59,394 nucleotides of DNA, taken from positions 1-59,394 of the forward strand of contig SVFL01000015.1 in the NCBI GenBank assembly GCA_015056885.1, written 5' to 3'. Source of the stretch: Lachnospiraceae bacterium. Lineage in GTDB: Bacteria; Bacillota; Clostridia; Lachnospirales; Lachnospiraceae. Position numbers and translations under genes: made by a program. Of this stretch, positions 49,436 through 58,754 are shown one piece after another. Position 1 is the first letter of the stretch. Each line of letters opens with the position of its first letter. Under the pieces are notes generated by a model, which did no database searches, had not been told where the DNA came from, and saw only the letters and a list, made by a program, of their open reading frames with translations.

Positions 49436-52213
49436 TTACGAGTTCACTTCACTCTCCCAAGGGGCTTCAAAGTCCTCCAAAGGAATATAGGACACCCCAC
49501 CTGTCACAGGATTAATCACACACATACGGTCCTCCATCCAGTCCAGTGCACCTTCATGGTACTGTGAATCCGTAGAGAAATAAAGTTTTCCGTCAAAGTA
49601 TGTCAATTCCGTAGAAACCGGCATATGTCCGGGATAAATACATGTAAGTCCATCTGCATCCAACTCATACAAACCATAGGAACTGACCTGATACACGGGA
49701 TAACCATCGGCATTTGGCGCACATGTACTATAAACAATTCTGGCATTAGAAGCCCACAACACATTGGTATTTACATGAGTTGCTCCACCGATTTTCTCTG
49801 TGGTTTTCTCCTCAATATCGGAATCTGTAGTGAAACACAACGCCCATACATTCATGCTTTCCTCTGCCAGGGTCATGGGAATATCCATGGTAGAACCATC
49901 CTTTGCAAAGGTATACCGTACATTTACAATAGAACCCTCGCCCAGACTACTACTTAATGGATTCCAAGGGGCTGCAGCATATCTTACCTCCGTCACCTCG
50001 CCACTTCCTTCACCCAGATTCAGATAAGCCTTGGCGGCGGTCACAGGGTCTGTGTAAACACTGTAATAACCCGGATTGGTATTGTTTAAGAGATGATTAA
50101 AAATTGCTTTTGTGTGACTCTGTGCAAACCCTGTTGACTGAAAATTAATAGGATTATAAAAGCGTGTAGCAGCATCCAAATCATAAATCTGTTCTGCCTC
50201 ATCACGAGTATCAATACTGCTATACTCCACATAACTTACATGATCCACGCAGTAAAGGCCCCCATCCTTTACCACTTTCACCTTTTCCTCTGCAATATAA
50301 ATCTCAGGAATGAAATTGGCCATGTAAAACCGTATAGTAGCCTCCTCACTCCCCGTCAAATGCTCAATAGAATAGTGAGAAACCCAAGGGGAAGAATCCC
50401 CAAAGCTATAACCGTCCTCATGAATCACTACCTTATCCCAGTTTTTGAAATTCTCCTTATCATAGGCAAGCTGATACAAGGTATTACCGTTTCGGGACTG
50501 ATATGCAAAAGCATAGGTATCCAGTGCTGCCTCCGGAGTCATACGGGAAGCCGCCATGGAATCCGCCGACTGCCAGCCATATTCCCTGGCAACCCTCTCC
50601 ACGAAAGATTCCTCACCTTCATTGATAATGCCAAGCTTATAGCAGCCGTCACCTTGCTCTAATGCCACCAACTCATTCTTACCATTTTCCGTATCATGCT
50701 TATAGGTCACATTCCAAAAATAAATGGTATTGTCATAACTACTTTTCCGATAAGCCACATTCACATGCACCAGATTATTTTCCCTTGCTATGTACTGGAA
50801 ATGTCCATCGGGAAACAGTTTTTTCAGCCCTTCCAGTAGCTGTGTTGCGTTGCTGTAACGACCTACCATTTCCTCCCGTGACAACTCCTGACCATTATAA
50901 GGCTTAAAATAGGGTTCCTCATAATAAAATGTATACTTCTTCTGAGCTTTCCCACCAAAAGACTGAGTTGCCACATCAAAGGTCACCTGATGATCCGGAA
51001 AAACACAGACAATCTCTCCGTTTTCCACGTATGCGTCCTCCGCCCAGGGAACCATAGCCTGACCGCCCTCTACCCAGGCATCCCAAATCTCTTGATCTGT
51101 TTTCGCCTGCGTTGCGGGCGCTTTTGCCGGATTTATGCATAAACCTACAATCAAAACCGCAAGAACTACTACTGCACAAGCAACAATCCATACAGAGGCC
51201 TTTTTGTATTTCAAAACATGACGAATTCGTGTTTTCACACTGTCCTCACCAAAAGACAACACTGCAGATAAACTATCGCGGCGATAGTTTATGCTCTCCC
51301 CCTTAGTGGCCTCATCCAAAAGTGCATAAGAGTAAATCTTTTTACTCTCCTCCCCCAATAAAGACACCACCTTCTCATCACAGGACATCTCACAATCCCT
51401 GTTCATCAGATGAAAAGCCAGCCATACCAAGGGATTAAACCAATGGATACAACAAATTCCCAGCGCCAGCGGCTTTGTCACATAATCTCTCCTCTGCAGA
51501 TGCACCTTCTCATGACACAAAATCACTCTACGGCTCTCTGCATCCAATCCCGCTGACAGATAAATTGCAGGCTTAATAATACCCAACACAAAGGACAAAT
51601 GCGCACCCTCTACCTCATAAACTCCGAGTTCCATGCAAACAGCATCTTTAACTCTTATCTTGAAACGCCAATAGGAAATGATATGATATCCTGCAAGCAA
51701 AACCATTCCTGCAAGCCATATAATAGACAGCACATTTGTAAAACGTTTTGCTTTTCCTTGCTGCAAATTATCCCCTTGCGCTGCATTGTACTTGTTCAAA
51801 ACAGCTTTCTCAACCGCTATATTGCCCTCTGTCCGACCAGGCTTCCCAGCTATTTCCGACGGATTCCCGGTTTGCTCTGCTGACTGCCCTTGCTCAACTA
51901 TCTGCCCGGATGGCACCTGATTGGCCTGCATATCTATCGCCTCTTGAGTCGCGCCAAAAACAGAACCATGCGCAACCGTATCTTCCATTTGCATCTGCAA
52001 TTGCACCGGTATCAGACTAAACCGCCCTTCCGGGAAAACCGGACAAACCAGACGCACAAACACAATTGCCCAAAGCGCATAGGAACACCATTTGGGTGCC
52101 TTAACAAATGCCAGACGCACCAACATCACAAGAAGAATCACATAGTTTCCAACCAGACTCAGATTCACAACAATACGAAATATGCTATCAGCATTGCTCA
52201 TGACCTCTCCCAT
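49436..52213 (-). CDS. M56 (BlaR1-type) membrane metallopeptidase with novel outer sensor region
   Basis: This 925-residue protein couples an outer signal to cleavage of the BlaI-type repressor. N-terminal helices are followed by the zinc protease site VILCHEKVHLQRRDYV (H-E-x-x-H) and NRDCEMSCDEKVV. After the fourth helix (ASVWIVACAVVVLAVLIVGL, about 338-358) come about 560 outer residues. There is no penicillin-binding S-x-x-K domain as in BlaR1; the region ends with repeated Tyr/Asp strands (YPVYQVSSYGLYELDADG, ELTYFDGKLYFSTDSQYHEG) that look like beta-propeller blades. AAGGAGG lies seven bases before ATG; start overlaps the BlaI stop. Confidence 0.82.
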   Translation of the reverse strand: MGEVMSNADSIFRIVVNLSLVGNYVILLVMLVRLAFVKAPKWCSYALWAIVFVRLVCPVFPEGRFSLIPVQLQMQMEDTVAHGSVFGATQEAIDMQANQVPSGQIVEQGQSAEQTGNPSEIAGKPGRTEGNIAVEKAVLNKYNAAQGDNLQQGKAKRFTNVLSIIWLAGMVLLAGYHIISYWRFKIRVKDAVCMELGVYEVEGAHLSFVLGIIKPAIYLSAGLDAESRRVILCHEKVHLQRRDYVTKPLALGICCIHWFNPLVWLAFHLMNRDCEMSCDEKVVSLLGEESKKIYSYALLDEATKGESINYRRDSLSAVLSFGEDSVKTRIRHVLKYKKASVWIVACAVVVLAVLIVGLCINPAKAPATQAKTDQEIWDAWVEGGQAMVPWAEDAYVENGEIVCVFPDHQVTFDVATQSFGGKAQKKYTFYYEEPYFKPYNGQELSREEMVGRYSNATQLLEGLKKLFPDGHFQYIARENNLVHVNVAYRKSSYDNTIYFWNVTYKHDTENGKNELVALEQGDGCYKLGIINEGEESFVERVAREYGWQSADSMAASRMTPEAALDTYAFAYQSRNGNTLYQLAYDKENFKNWDKVVIHEDGYSFGDSSPWVSHYSIEHLTGSEEATIRFYMANFIPEIYIAEEKVKVVKDGGLYCVDHVSYVEYSSIDTRDEAEQIYDLDAATRFYNPINFQSTGFAQSHTKAIFNHLLNNTNPGYYSVYTDPVTAAKAYLNLGEGSGEVTEVRYAAAPWNPLSSSLGEGSIVNVRYTFAKDGSTMDIPMTLAEESMNVWALCFTTDSDIEEKTTEKIGGATHVNTNVLWASNARIVYSTCAPNADGYPVYQVSSYGLYELDADGLTCIYPGHMPVSTELTYFDGKLYFSTDSQYHEGALDWMEDRMCVINPVTGGVSYIPLEDFEAPWESEVNS

Positions 52214-52572
52214 CAGCCTTCCTCCTTATAATCCTCAATCATCTGTGCAATCTCCTCTATCTGCGCCCGGCTTAACCGCTTGCTCTCAATAAAAGCAGCT
52301 ATCATCTTGGGAAATGAACCCCCATAAGCCCGCTCCACAAACTCCTCGCCGCGCCGTTGCAAATAGTCCTCTCTGCTAACCACAGGCTTCACCACCGCAT
52401 TTTCATTCTTAAATATCCCCTGCTCACACAGCTTCTTTAAAAAGGTATAAGTAGTAGACTTCTTCCACTCAAACTCCTGCAGGCAACGCTTCACCAACTC
52501 CCCGGAACCAATAGGCGCTTCCTTCCATATCAACTCCGCAAACTTCATCTCCGCATCTGTCATCTGATACAT
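52213..52572 (-). CDS. BlaI/MecI/CopY family repressor
   Basis: The 119-residue winged-helix repressor starts MYQMTDAEMKFAELIWKEAP, with the recognition segment KKSTTYTFLKKLCEQGIFKN and the dimer helices at the end. It should bind its own promoter until the M56 protein cuts it. The M56 gene overlaps its stop. Twin dyad operators lie 40-90 bases upstream. No beta-lactamase gene is in the window. Confidence 0.9.
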   Translation of the reverse strand: MYQMTDAEMKFAELIWKEAPIGSGELVKRCLQEFEWKKSTTYTFLKKLCEQGIFKNENAVVKPVVSREDYLQRRGEEFVERAYGGSFPKMIAAFIESKRLSRAQIEEIAQMIEDYKEEG

Positions 52573-52610
52573 AGTTCATTCCTCCGGCAACATTTCATTC
52601 ATAACAAAAT

Positions 52611-52669
52611 TGGTCGACAAATCATAGACCTCTCGTCTCGAGTCTATAACTTACCGACCACATTGTCAA
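52611..52669 (-). promoter_or_regulatory. Promoter and twin operators of the BlaI/M56 pair
   Basis: Two 17-base dyads of the form GTC-N11-GAC (52613-52629 and 52642-52658) stand in inverted order as part of a symmetric 50-base block (TGGTCG ... ATAGAC ... GTCTAT ... CGACCA). A minus-strand -35 TTGACA (52664-52669) with 17-base spacing puts the -10 (TAGACT, 52641-52646) inside the second dyad, so a repressor there would block transcription. Confidence 0.6.
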
Positions 52670-52747
52670 GTACAATATCTTATTTACACTTTGCATAGCA
52701 AAGGCGGTAGGCTGATTTTTTCAGTTTGCCGCCCTTTTTCATGTAAC

Positions 52748-52784
52748 AAAAAAAGCCCCAAACCCGCATTCTTGCAAGCCTGAG
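52748..52784 (-). terminator. Terminator after tRNA-Lys
   Basis: On the minus strand CTCAGGCTTGC and GCGGGTTTGGG pair with several G-U pairs around AAGAAT, followed by GC and seven Ts (52748-52754). It starts 10 bases past the tRNA 3' end. Confidence 0.65.
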
Positions 52785-52793
52785 ACCTTTGAG

Positions 52794-52866
52794 TGGACCG
52801 CCAGGGGCTCGAACCCTGGACACCCTGATTAAGAGTCAGGTGCTCTACCAACTGAGCTAGCGGTCC
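52794..52866 (-). tRNA. tRNA-Lys(CTT)
   Basis: The 73-base gene has acceptor stem GGACCGC/GCGGTCC with discriminator A, D-arm GCTC-AGTTGGTA-GAGC, anticodon arm CCTGA-CTCTTAA-TCAGG (anticodon CTT, reads AAG) and T-arm CCAGG-GTTCGAG-CCCTGG. CCA is not encoded. Its promoter lies at 52903-52931. Confidence 0.96.
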
Positions 52867-52902
52867 GTTTTATTTTTTCGCGTGTTCCTTAACGCAAGAA
52901 CT

Positions 52903-52931
52903 AATATATCACATCGTTTTATGAAATGCAA
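52903..52931 (-). promoter_or_regulatory. Promoter of tRNA-Lys
   Basis: On the minus strand TTGCAT (52926-52931), a 17-base spacer and TATATT (52903-52908), about 37 bases before the tRNA. Upstream (52932-52976) lies an A/T run with self-complementary blocks that may end the Fur-family transcript. Confidence 0.65.
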
Positions 52932-52996
52932 GCCTTTTTTTAAAATTTTTTTAAAAAAATTAATTTTTTTGATTTTAACGTCAATTAGCGACGGTT

Positions 52997-53455
52997 TTAT
53001 CGGCTTTTTCCGCAGTTGCTGCAATATCCATAAAGTTCAATTTTATGACCTGTCACAGTAAAATCTTTAAGAGCTGCATCTGTTTCATGGTGATGGTCGT
53101 GGTCACAATCATGATGATCACCCCCGGCATGTTCATGTCCCAGGGAAAAAGGACAGCTTTCCAAAGGAATACGCTTGTGACATTCCAGACACACTGCAAA
53201 ATGTCTGTGCTCCCCCTTTTCCAACTCATAAACTACTGTATCATCCCCCATCCAGGTAGTGCTGTTTACCAGACCATTTTCCTCAAATGCTGCTAAAATA
53301 CGGTAAACGGTAGAAAGCGCATAGGTATCTTCCGGCACCATCTGCAATGCCTGATGATAAATCTGGTGGGCAGAAAGGGGCTCCTTGGCATCCGAAAGTA
53401 TCTGATACACGCACTTGCGTTGCTTTGTCCACTTAATTCCCTTAGGATATTCCAT
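52997..53455 (-). CDS. Fur family metalloregulator with a histidine-rich insert
   Basis: Start MEYPKGIK follows AAGGGAG by eight bases (152 residues). A winged helix with WTKQRKCVYQILSDAKEPLS and YALSTVYRILAAFEENGLVN is followed by HRHFAVCLECHKRIPLESC (C-x-x-C) and the final C-S-N-C, the structural zinc site. Between them lies an unusual insert HEHAGGDHHDCDHDHHHE. It probably senses a divalent metal (zinc or manganese) and controls the transporter gene 53 bases upstream, whose promoter region has a strong dyad. Confidence 0.92.
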   Translation of the reverse strand: MEYPKGIKWTKQRKCVYQILSDAKEPLSAHQIYHQALQMVPEDTYALSTVYRILAAFEENGLVNSTTWMGDDTVVYELEKGEHRHFAVCLECHKRIPLESCPFSLGHEHAGGDHHDCDHDHHHETDAALKDFTVTGHKIELYGYCSNCGKSR

Positions 53456-53508
53456 GCCCTTATCTCCCTTCATTAATGATAGTATACCCATTTCCTAATT
53501 CAAACTAC

Positions 53509-54426
53509 CTATATTGGAATAAATTCTATCACAATTCCGACCAAAACACCAATAAAATATAAAATTCCTACAATCTTTAAATTCTCCAGGCGGTGATGAT
53601 TTACGCGAAACAGCACTAAAAGGCCCACACCTGCACCCACTAACAGTCCGGCCATCATAGCCCCCAGACCGATAACTCCCTCCATAAACAATTCTGTAAT
53701 CACCACAGAAGCTGCACAGTTGGGTACCAATCCCACCAGACCGGCCAACACAGGACCTAATACCGGTCTGTTTAACAGAAACTCTGCTAACACATCCTCA
53801 CCCAGAAGTGCCAATACCAGATTCAGAGCAAAACTCACCAGCAGAATAAATACACCTACCTGTACCGTATGCTTTAACGCAGAGCGAAACACACCGGAAT
53901 CACAATGGCATTCCTCCTGCTCACAAATTTCATGTATATGGTCATGACTGTCTTTTTTCTTACGAAAAATAAAATCTACGACAAATCCTGCCGCCATGCC
54001 CACAACAATCTTGGTCAGCAGCACGCCACCAATCAACTGTGCCGGTGCCTTGGCAGAAATCATTACCGGCAACATCTCATCCGATGTAGACAAATAAATT
54101 GCAATCAGCGTTCCCATGGAAATCAGTCTGCCTGCATAAAGATTGGACGCCGCTGTAGAAAAACCGCACTGAGGCACTGCGCCGGCCACTGCGCCGAAAA
54201 CCGGTCCCAGACTTCCTGCCTTCTGCACCACCTTCTGCACCTTATTGCCGGTTCTATGCTCTAACCACTCCATCACCAGATAAGTGATAAACAGAACCAA
54301 TATAATCAAAATACTTTCCTCTAAAGTATGCTCCAGAGCATGCTCTATGGCATGTCCTAATGAGACCTCTCCGCCATGAACCGTCGCACACTCATGTGTA
54401 TGGCTATGAAACATAACACTCTCCAT
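53509..54426 (-). CDS. Putative manganese/metal transporter (ArsP_2-like permease)
   Basis: The 305-residue protein has about ten membrane helices in two similar halves, each with a Pro-x-Cys motif at a helix break (GAVPQCGFSTAASNLYAG and GLVPNCAASVVITEL). A histidine-rich N-terminus (HSHTHECATVHGG) and a central cytoplasmic loop with HDHIHEICEQEECHCD could bind metal. This agrees with the family annotated as putative manganese transporter; zinc or another divalent ion is possible. It heads the operon with the Fur-family regulator. Confidence 0.82.
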   Translation of the reverse strand: MESVMFHSHTHECATVHGGEVSLGHAIEHALEHTLEESILIILVLFITYLVMEWLEHRTGNKVQKVVQKAGSLGPVFGAVAGAVPQCGFSTAASNLYAGRLISMGTLIAIYLSTSDEMLPVMISAKAPAQLIGGVLLTKIVVGMAAGFVVDFIFRKKKDSHDHIHEICEQEECHCDSGVFRSALKHTVQVGVFILLVSFALNLVLALLGEDVLAEFLLNRPVLGPVLAGLVGLVPNCAASVVITELFMEGVIGLGAMMAGLLVGAGVGLLVLFRVNHHRLENLKIVGILYFIGVLVGIVIEFIPI

Positions 54427-54477
54427 TCTTTATCCTCTCTTAGCGTTGGGGACATAATTAGCTTCGTAATAATAAAA

Positions 54478-54520
54478 ATAGTTCTAAACGCAAATGCAAA
54501 CCATTCGCATTTAGAACTAT
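54478..54520 (-). promoter_or_regulatory. Fur-family operator dyad upstream of the metal transporter
   Basis: ATAGTTCTAAACGCAAATG and CATTCGCATTTAGAACTAT form a 19-bp inverted repeat (17 matches) around CAAAC. It lies 52 bases before the transporter start. Fur-family proteins bind A/T-rich dyads of this kind, so it is the likely target of the regulator encoded downstream. I see no clear -35/-10 pair next to it. Confidence 0.6.
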
Positions 54521-54587
54521 ATCATAAATCTCCTATTTGTCAAGATATATTTGAATCCATGCCATCGACATTTGCCGCATAATTCCC

Positions 54588-56828
54588 TTACAAACTGACA
54601 CGAACAGGCATTTTTTCACATTTATCAGAGGATGTTCCCACATAAATCTCAAACTCACCGGTTTCCACCTTAAACTCTCTACTTACAACATCATAAAAAG
54701 CAAAAGCCTCCCGATTTAAAGTCATGGTTACGGTCTTACACTCACCGGGCTGTAGAAAAACTTTGCTGTAGGCCTTCAACTCCTTCACAGGGCGCTCCAC
54801 ACTACATTCACAATCTGCCACATAGCACTGCACAACCTCTGCACCGGCCATTGTTCCTACATTCCGAACATCTACAGATACCGTTACAATCCCACCCATT
54901 TCTGACATCAATGTCAGATTATCAAATGTAAAATCCGTGTACGTTAAACCATATCCAAAGGAGTAGGCAGGCTTAATTTCTTCCTTTTCATAGTGACGAT
55001 AGCCCACAAAAATACCTTCCTGATACTCCACCACATCTTCTCTGCCAAACTGACCATTCTTGTAGGTTGCAGTATCCTCATATACTACAGGGAAAGTCTC
55101 CGGCAGCTTACCGGAAGGATTCACCTTACCAAGCAAAATCTCTGTAAGAGCCGTACCGGTCTCCATGCCGGCATAATAACACCAGATGAGTCCTCGTACT
55201 TTATCTCTCCAAGGCATCTCCACAGGAGAACCCGCCACCATAATGACAACTGTGTCAGGATTTATTTTCACTAATTCCTCTATCAATTCATCCTGACCAT
55301 AAGGAAGTTTCATATCTGCACGGTCTCTGCCTTCCACATCATAATCATGGTTCAGACCGCCCACAAAGATTACTGTGTCCGCCTCCTTCGCCAGTGCGCA
55401 TGCCTCCTCCAAAAACTTCTTACGATTCTCGGCAATCTCCTTGCGAAGCGCAATCTGCTCCGGGCTGTCCGGATTCTCCTGTCCCATGACCTGACGCTCC
55501 AGACTGGCCTCCTGCCAATTCACCTCGTTCACACTCTTTTTACCGGGAATATAATACCCTTGAGCATAAGAAATATCTGCATTACCACCCAGAGCCATCT
55601 TAAGACCCATCAGCGGAGAAATCTCATACAAAGCCTTAATCTCGGCACTTCCGCCACCGCCTGCATGAAGGTGCTCCGCATTATGACCGATTACAGCAAT
55701 TTTGTGGCATCTATTTACCTTTGCGCCATCCGCAGCCAAGTCATTGACAGTCTTACGTGATACCAGTTTTTTCTGATCCAAAGGAAGCAGCTTGCCCCCC
55801 TCTGTGCACTCTTCATTTCTTAAAAGCACAATGGCTTCTCTTGCAGTATTCAAAATCTTATCCTGGTGCTCTCTTGTATTGTAAGCACCGGGCTTGCGTT
55901 CATCCACCTTGTCACCAATCATCTTCAGTCGGAACATCAGACGGAGAATATTACGAACCTTAGCATCTACCGACTCCTCGCTGACCTCACCGTTTCGCAC
56001 AGCCTCCAACAAAGGATTCGCATAAAAATATTCATCAAAATTATAGGTGACACTCATCTCCAAATCCAGAGAGGTCTCCGCAGTCTCCTTAGTAGAATGC
56101 ACAGCACCCCAGTCACTTACGACAACACCGTCATATTTCCACTCATCACGCAAAATATCGTCCAAAAGCTCCTTGCTCTCGCTGCAATATTTGCCACGAA
56201 ACTTATTATAAGCATCCATCAGGGAATAGACGCCGCCCTCCTGCACTGCAGCCTTAAATCCCGGCAGATAAATCTCCCGAAGGGTACGCTCATCCACCAA
56301 CGTATCCACAGCCATACGGTTGGTCTCCTGATTGTTCACGGCATAGTGTTTCACACAGGCAGACACGTCATTTTCCTGCACACCCTTGATATAAGGCACT
56401 GCCATGGTCTGTGTTAAGTAAGGGTCTTCACTCATATACTCAAAATTACGACCACACAGCGGATCTCTCTTAATATTGATGCCGGGACCCAAAATCATAT
56501 CCTTGCCACGTCCGCGAGCCTCCTCACCCAACACTTTACCGGTTTCATAGGCAAGCTCCGTATTCCAGGTCGCTGCCAAAGCAGAATTACTGGGTCCATA
56601 ACTGACATAGTCGTCAGATTTATTGATGGGATACCAACTGTCATCCGGGAACTCCATACGTACACCCATGGGGCCGTCAGAGGTCACCAGTCTGGGAATC
56701 CCTAAACGTTCCACCGCTTTAGTACGAAACAAACCATTGCCGTGAATCATACCAATTTTCTCTTCCAACGTGAGCTGAGAAAGCAACTCGTCTATCTGAG
56801 CCTCATAAATTTGCGACTTATCTTTCAT
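54588..56828 (-). CDS. Glycoside hydrolase family 3 beta-glucosidase
   Basis: The 746-residue cytoplasmic enzyme (no signal peptide) cleaves beta-linked glucosides or xylosides. The first domain has ILGPGINIKRDPLCGRNFEY, the K-H-Y-A-V-N-N-Q-E-T motif and the nucleophile aspartate in GVVVSDWGAVHS (about residue 235). The second domain (HNAEHLHAGGGGSAEIKAL) supplies the acid/base region, and a fibronectin-III-like domain closes the protein (about 640-740). GGGAGG is five bases before ATG. It stands alone with its own promoter (56873-56902). Confidence 0.94.
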   Translation of the reverse strand: MKDKSQIYEAQIDELLSQLTLEEKIGMIHGNGLFRTKAVERLGIPRLVTSDGPMGVRMEFPDDSWYPINKSDDYVSYGPSNSALAATWNTELAYETGKVLGEEARGRGKDMILGPGINIKRDPLCGRNFEYMSEDPYLTQTMAVPYIKGVQENDVSACVKHYAVNNQETNRMAVDTLVDERTLREIYLPGFKAAVQEGGVYSLMDAYNKFRGKYCSESKELLDDILRDEWKYDGVVVSDWGAVHSTKETAETSLDLEMSVTYNFDEYFYANPLLEAVRNGEVSEESVDAKVRNILRLMFRLKMIGDKVDERKPGAYNTREHQDKILNTAREAIVLLRNEECTEGGKLLPLDQKKLVSRKTVNDLAADGAKVNRCHKIAVIGHNAEHLHAGGGGSAEIKALYEISPLMGLKMALGGNADISYAQGYYIPGKKSVNEVNWQEASLERQVMGQENPDSPEQIALRKEIAENRKKFLEEACALAKEADTVIFVGGLNHDYDVEGRDRADMKLPYGQDELIEELVKINPDTVVIMVAGSPVEMPWRDKVRGLIWCYYAGMETGTALTEILLGKVNPSGKLPETFPVVYEDTATYKNGQFGREDVVEYQEGIFVGYRHYEKEEIKPAYSFGYGLTYTDFTFDNLTLMSEMGGIVTVSVDVRNVGTMAGAEVVQCYVADCECSVERPVKELKAYSKVFLQPGECKTVTMTLNREAFAFYDVVSREFKVETGEFEIYVGTSSDKCEKMPVRVSL

Positions 56829-56872
56829 GTCATCCTCCCGAACACGAATCTAAATTTGCACAAGTTATAATA

Positions 56873-56902
56873 AGTATAACATTTACAGTCTCATATTGAC
56901 AA
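56873..56902 (-). promoter_or_regulatory. Promoter of the GH3 gene
   Basis: On the minus strand TTGTCA (56897-56902), an 18-base spacer and TATACT (56873-56878), 45 bases before the ATG. Confidence 0.6.
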
Positions 56903-56954
56903 CCTTTTCACAAAGTTTTTCTAATAAATTTGGGTCTTCTTTATTTTTATATCC

Positions 56955-58157
56955 TTACATATCCTCCAACACTTGGAAAACATAGAATTTCAAATAATAC
57001 GACTGGTCTGCCGCCCATAAAATCGGATGGTCACAGCCCTGAGTCCGAAACTCTACCTGACGCAGACGTTTGTGAGCACCTGCTGCCGCCTCACGAATAG
57101 TCTTGGCGAACAAATCCGGGTCCATAAAATGGGAACAGGAACAGGTTGCCAGATAGCCGCCGTTTCGCACCAGCTTCAGGCCCCGTACATTAATTTCACG
57201 ATAGCCCTTCACTGCATTTTTAATAGAATTACGGGACTTGGTAAATGCAGGCGGGTCCAGAATTACCACATCGAAGGTCTCACCTTCCGCTTCCAGTCGG
57301 GGTAACAGCTCAAACACATCCTCGCAGACAAATTTCACTGTGTTCTCCAAACCGTTTAACTTAGCATTCTCTGTTGCCTGATCCACTGCAAGCTGGGAGG
57401 CATCCACACCCAAGACACTTTTCGCTCCTGCAATTCCTGCATTCAGAGCAAAAGAACCGGTATGGGTAAAGCAATCCAGCACCTTTTTATCCTTACAAAT
57501 CTTGTGGATGGAGGCACGATTATTCTTCTGATCCAGGAAAAATCCGGTCTTTTGACCATCCTCCACATCCACGATATATTTTACGCCGTTTTCAATGATT
57601 TCCACCTTTGTATCAAAAGGCTCTCCAATAAAGCCCTTGTAGCGCTCCAAGCCCTCCTGCAGACGTACCTTGGCATCACTTCGCTCATAAACGCCGCGAA
57701 TCTTGATACCATCCTCTGCAAGCACCTTTTTCAGCGCCTCCACAATCACAAGCTTCCACTTATCAATCCCAAGAGCCAAAGACTCCACCACCAATACATC
57801 CGCAAACTTGTCCACCACAATACCCGGCAGAAAATCCGCCTCTCCGAAAATCAATCGACAACTGGAGGTATCTATGGTCTCCTTGCGGTAGTTCCAAGCC
57901 GTACGCACACGCTTTTCCATAAAAGCCTCATTGATCACCGCATCCTTTTTGCGGGACAGAAGACGCACACGAATCTTGGAATTCATATTGATATATCCAT
58001 AACCCATGAAATAACTGTCAAAATCATGAATAGCCACCACATCGCCATTCTCAAAGCTTCCCATCACGGAATCAATCTCATTATCATAAACCCACATTCC
58101 TCCGGCTTTCAGGGTTCTTCCCTCGCCTTTTCTTAAGGTTACCACTGCCTGACTCAT
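56955..58157 (-). CDS. Class I SAM-dependent rRNA methyltransferase (RlmI-like)
   Basis: The 400-residue protein has an N-terminal PUA domain (about 1-75, KGEGRTLKAGGMWVYDNEID), a central EEHEH-like region (about 80-180) and a Rossmann methyltransferase domain with VLDCFTHTGSFALNAG and DVVILDPPAFTKS, and CSCSHFM near residue 340. This is the architecture of RlmI, which makes m5C1962 in 23S rRNA. GAGGAG is six bases before ATG. The exact base modified is inferred from family only. Confidence 0.92.
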   Translation of the reverse strand: MSQAVVTLRKGEGRTLKAGGMWVYDNEIDSVMGSFENGDVVAIHDFDSYFMGYGYINMNSKIRVRLLSRKKDAVINEAFMEKRVRTAWNYRKETIDTSSCRLIFGEADFLPGIVVDKFADVLVVESLALGIDKWKLVIVEALKKVLAEDGIKIRGVYERSDAKVRLQEGLERYKGFIGEPFDTKVEIIENGVKYIVDVEDGQKTGFFLDQKNNRASIHKICKDKKVLDCFTHTGSFALNAGIAGAKSVLGVDASQLAVDQATENAKLNGLENTVKFVCEDVFELLPRLEAEGETFDVVILDPPAFTKSRNSIKNAVKGYREINVRGLKLVRNGGYLATCSCSHFMDPDLFAKTIREAAAGAHKRLRQVEFRTQGCDHPILWAADQSYYLKFYVFQVLEDM

Positions 58158-58248
58158 AGTTTTCTCCTCATCTTACATTCTTGATTTTATATTACCTTTT
58201 TTCATGCGGACATTCAATCTCTTTTCTATAGATTCTTGGGAAAAGTTC

Positions 58249-58257
58249 TGTTATAAT
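58249..58257 (+). promoter_or_regulatory. Extended -10 promoter of the small membrane protein genes
   Basis: TG-T-TATAAT (58249-58257) is a perfect extended -10 element without a clear -35. It lies about 110 bases upstream of the ATG at 58367 and is divergent from the RlmI-like gene. Confidence 0.45.
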
Positions 58258-58366
58258 GAGTTGAAAATAAAAATCTTTGCAACCTTTTGAAAACCTGCGT
58301 GGTGTTATTAGTGAAAAAACGAAAGGATTAGGATGTATATGTTCTGATACATCCCGGAAAAATTCC

Positions 58367-58696
58367 ATGAAAGATGCAAAGACAATTGTTCCCTTAATAA
58401 TTACCGGAATCGATATTTTGATATATCTTGCGCCAATTATCATTCTACTTCCACTTTTGATGCTGATAAGCTCATTAGATGGAGGTATTCCGGCGTTTTT
58501 GACTATACTTGTTTTTGTTATACTATTTTTTGCCGATATGATATTGATGTGTCTGGCTCCTATTTCACAGCTTGTGCTGGCCATTGTCGCTATTGTGAAC
58601 CGAAAATTGTGGTTACTCCTGATTCATATTCCTTTTATCGCCTTGACAGCAGGTGTATGTTATGTATTTTATGACTGGATAGGCCACATTACATAA
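58367..58696 (+). CDS. Small polytopic membrane protein, unknown
   Basis: Starting at MKDAKTIV (109 residues) the protein has three or four membrane helices (VPLIITGIDILIYLAPIIIL, GIPAFLTILVFVILFFADMI, LCLAPISQ-LVLAIVAIV region, LLIHIPFIALTAGVCYVFY). No conserved motif or family is recognised. The ribosome binding site (GGAAAA) is weak; the frame is open upstream but no better start is seen. A second small membrane protein follows after 58 bases. Confidence 0.6.
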   Translation: MKDAKTIVPLIITGIDILIYLAPIIILLPLLMLISSLDGGIPAFLTILVFVILFFADMILMCLAPISQLVLAIVAIVNRKLWLLLIHIPFIALTAGVCYVFYDWIGHIT

Positions 58697-58754
58697 AATA
58701 GATTTATATATTTATTCAACTTATCCCTGGTAGCGCTAATAAGGAGACACAAAT

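Noticed and set aside
58192..58584. 130-codon minus-strand frame
   Set aside because: Antisense of the small membrane protein at 58367 and the RlmI promoter region; no binding site.
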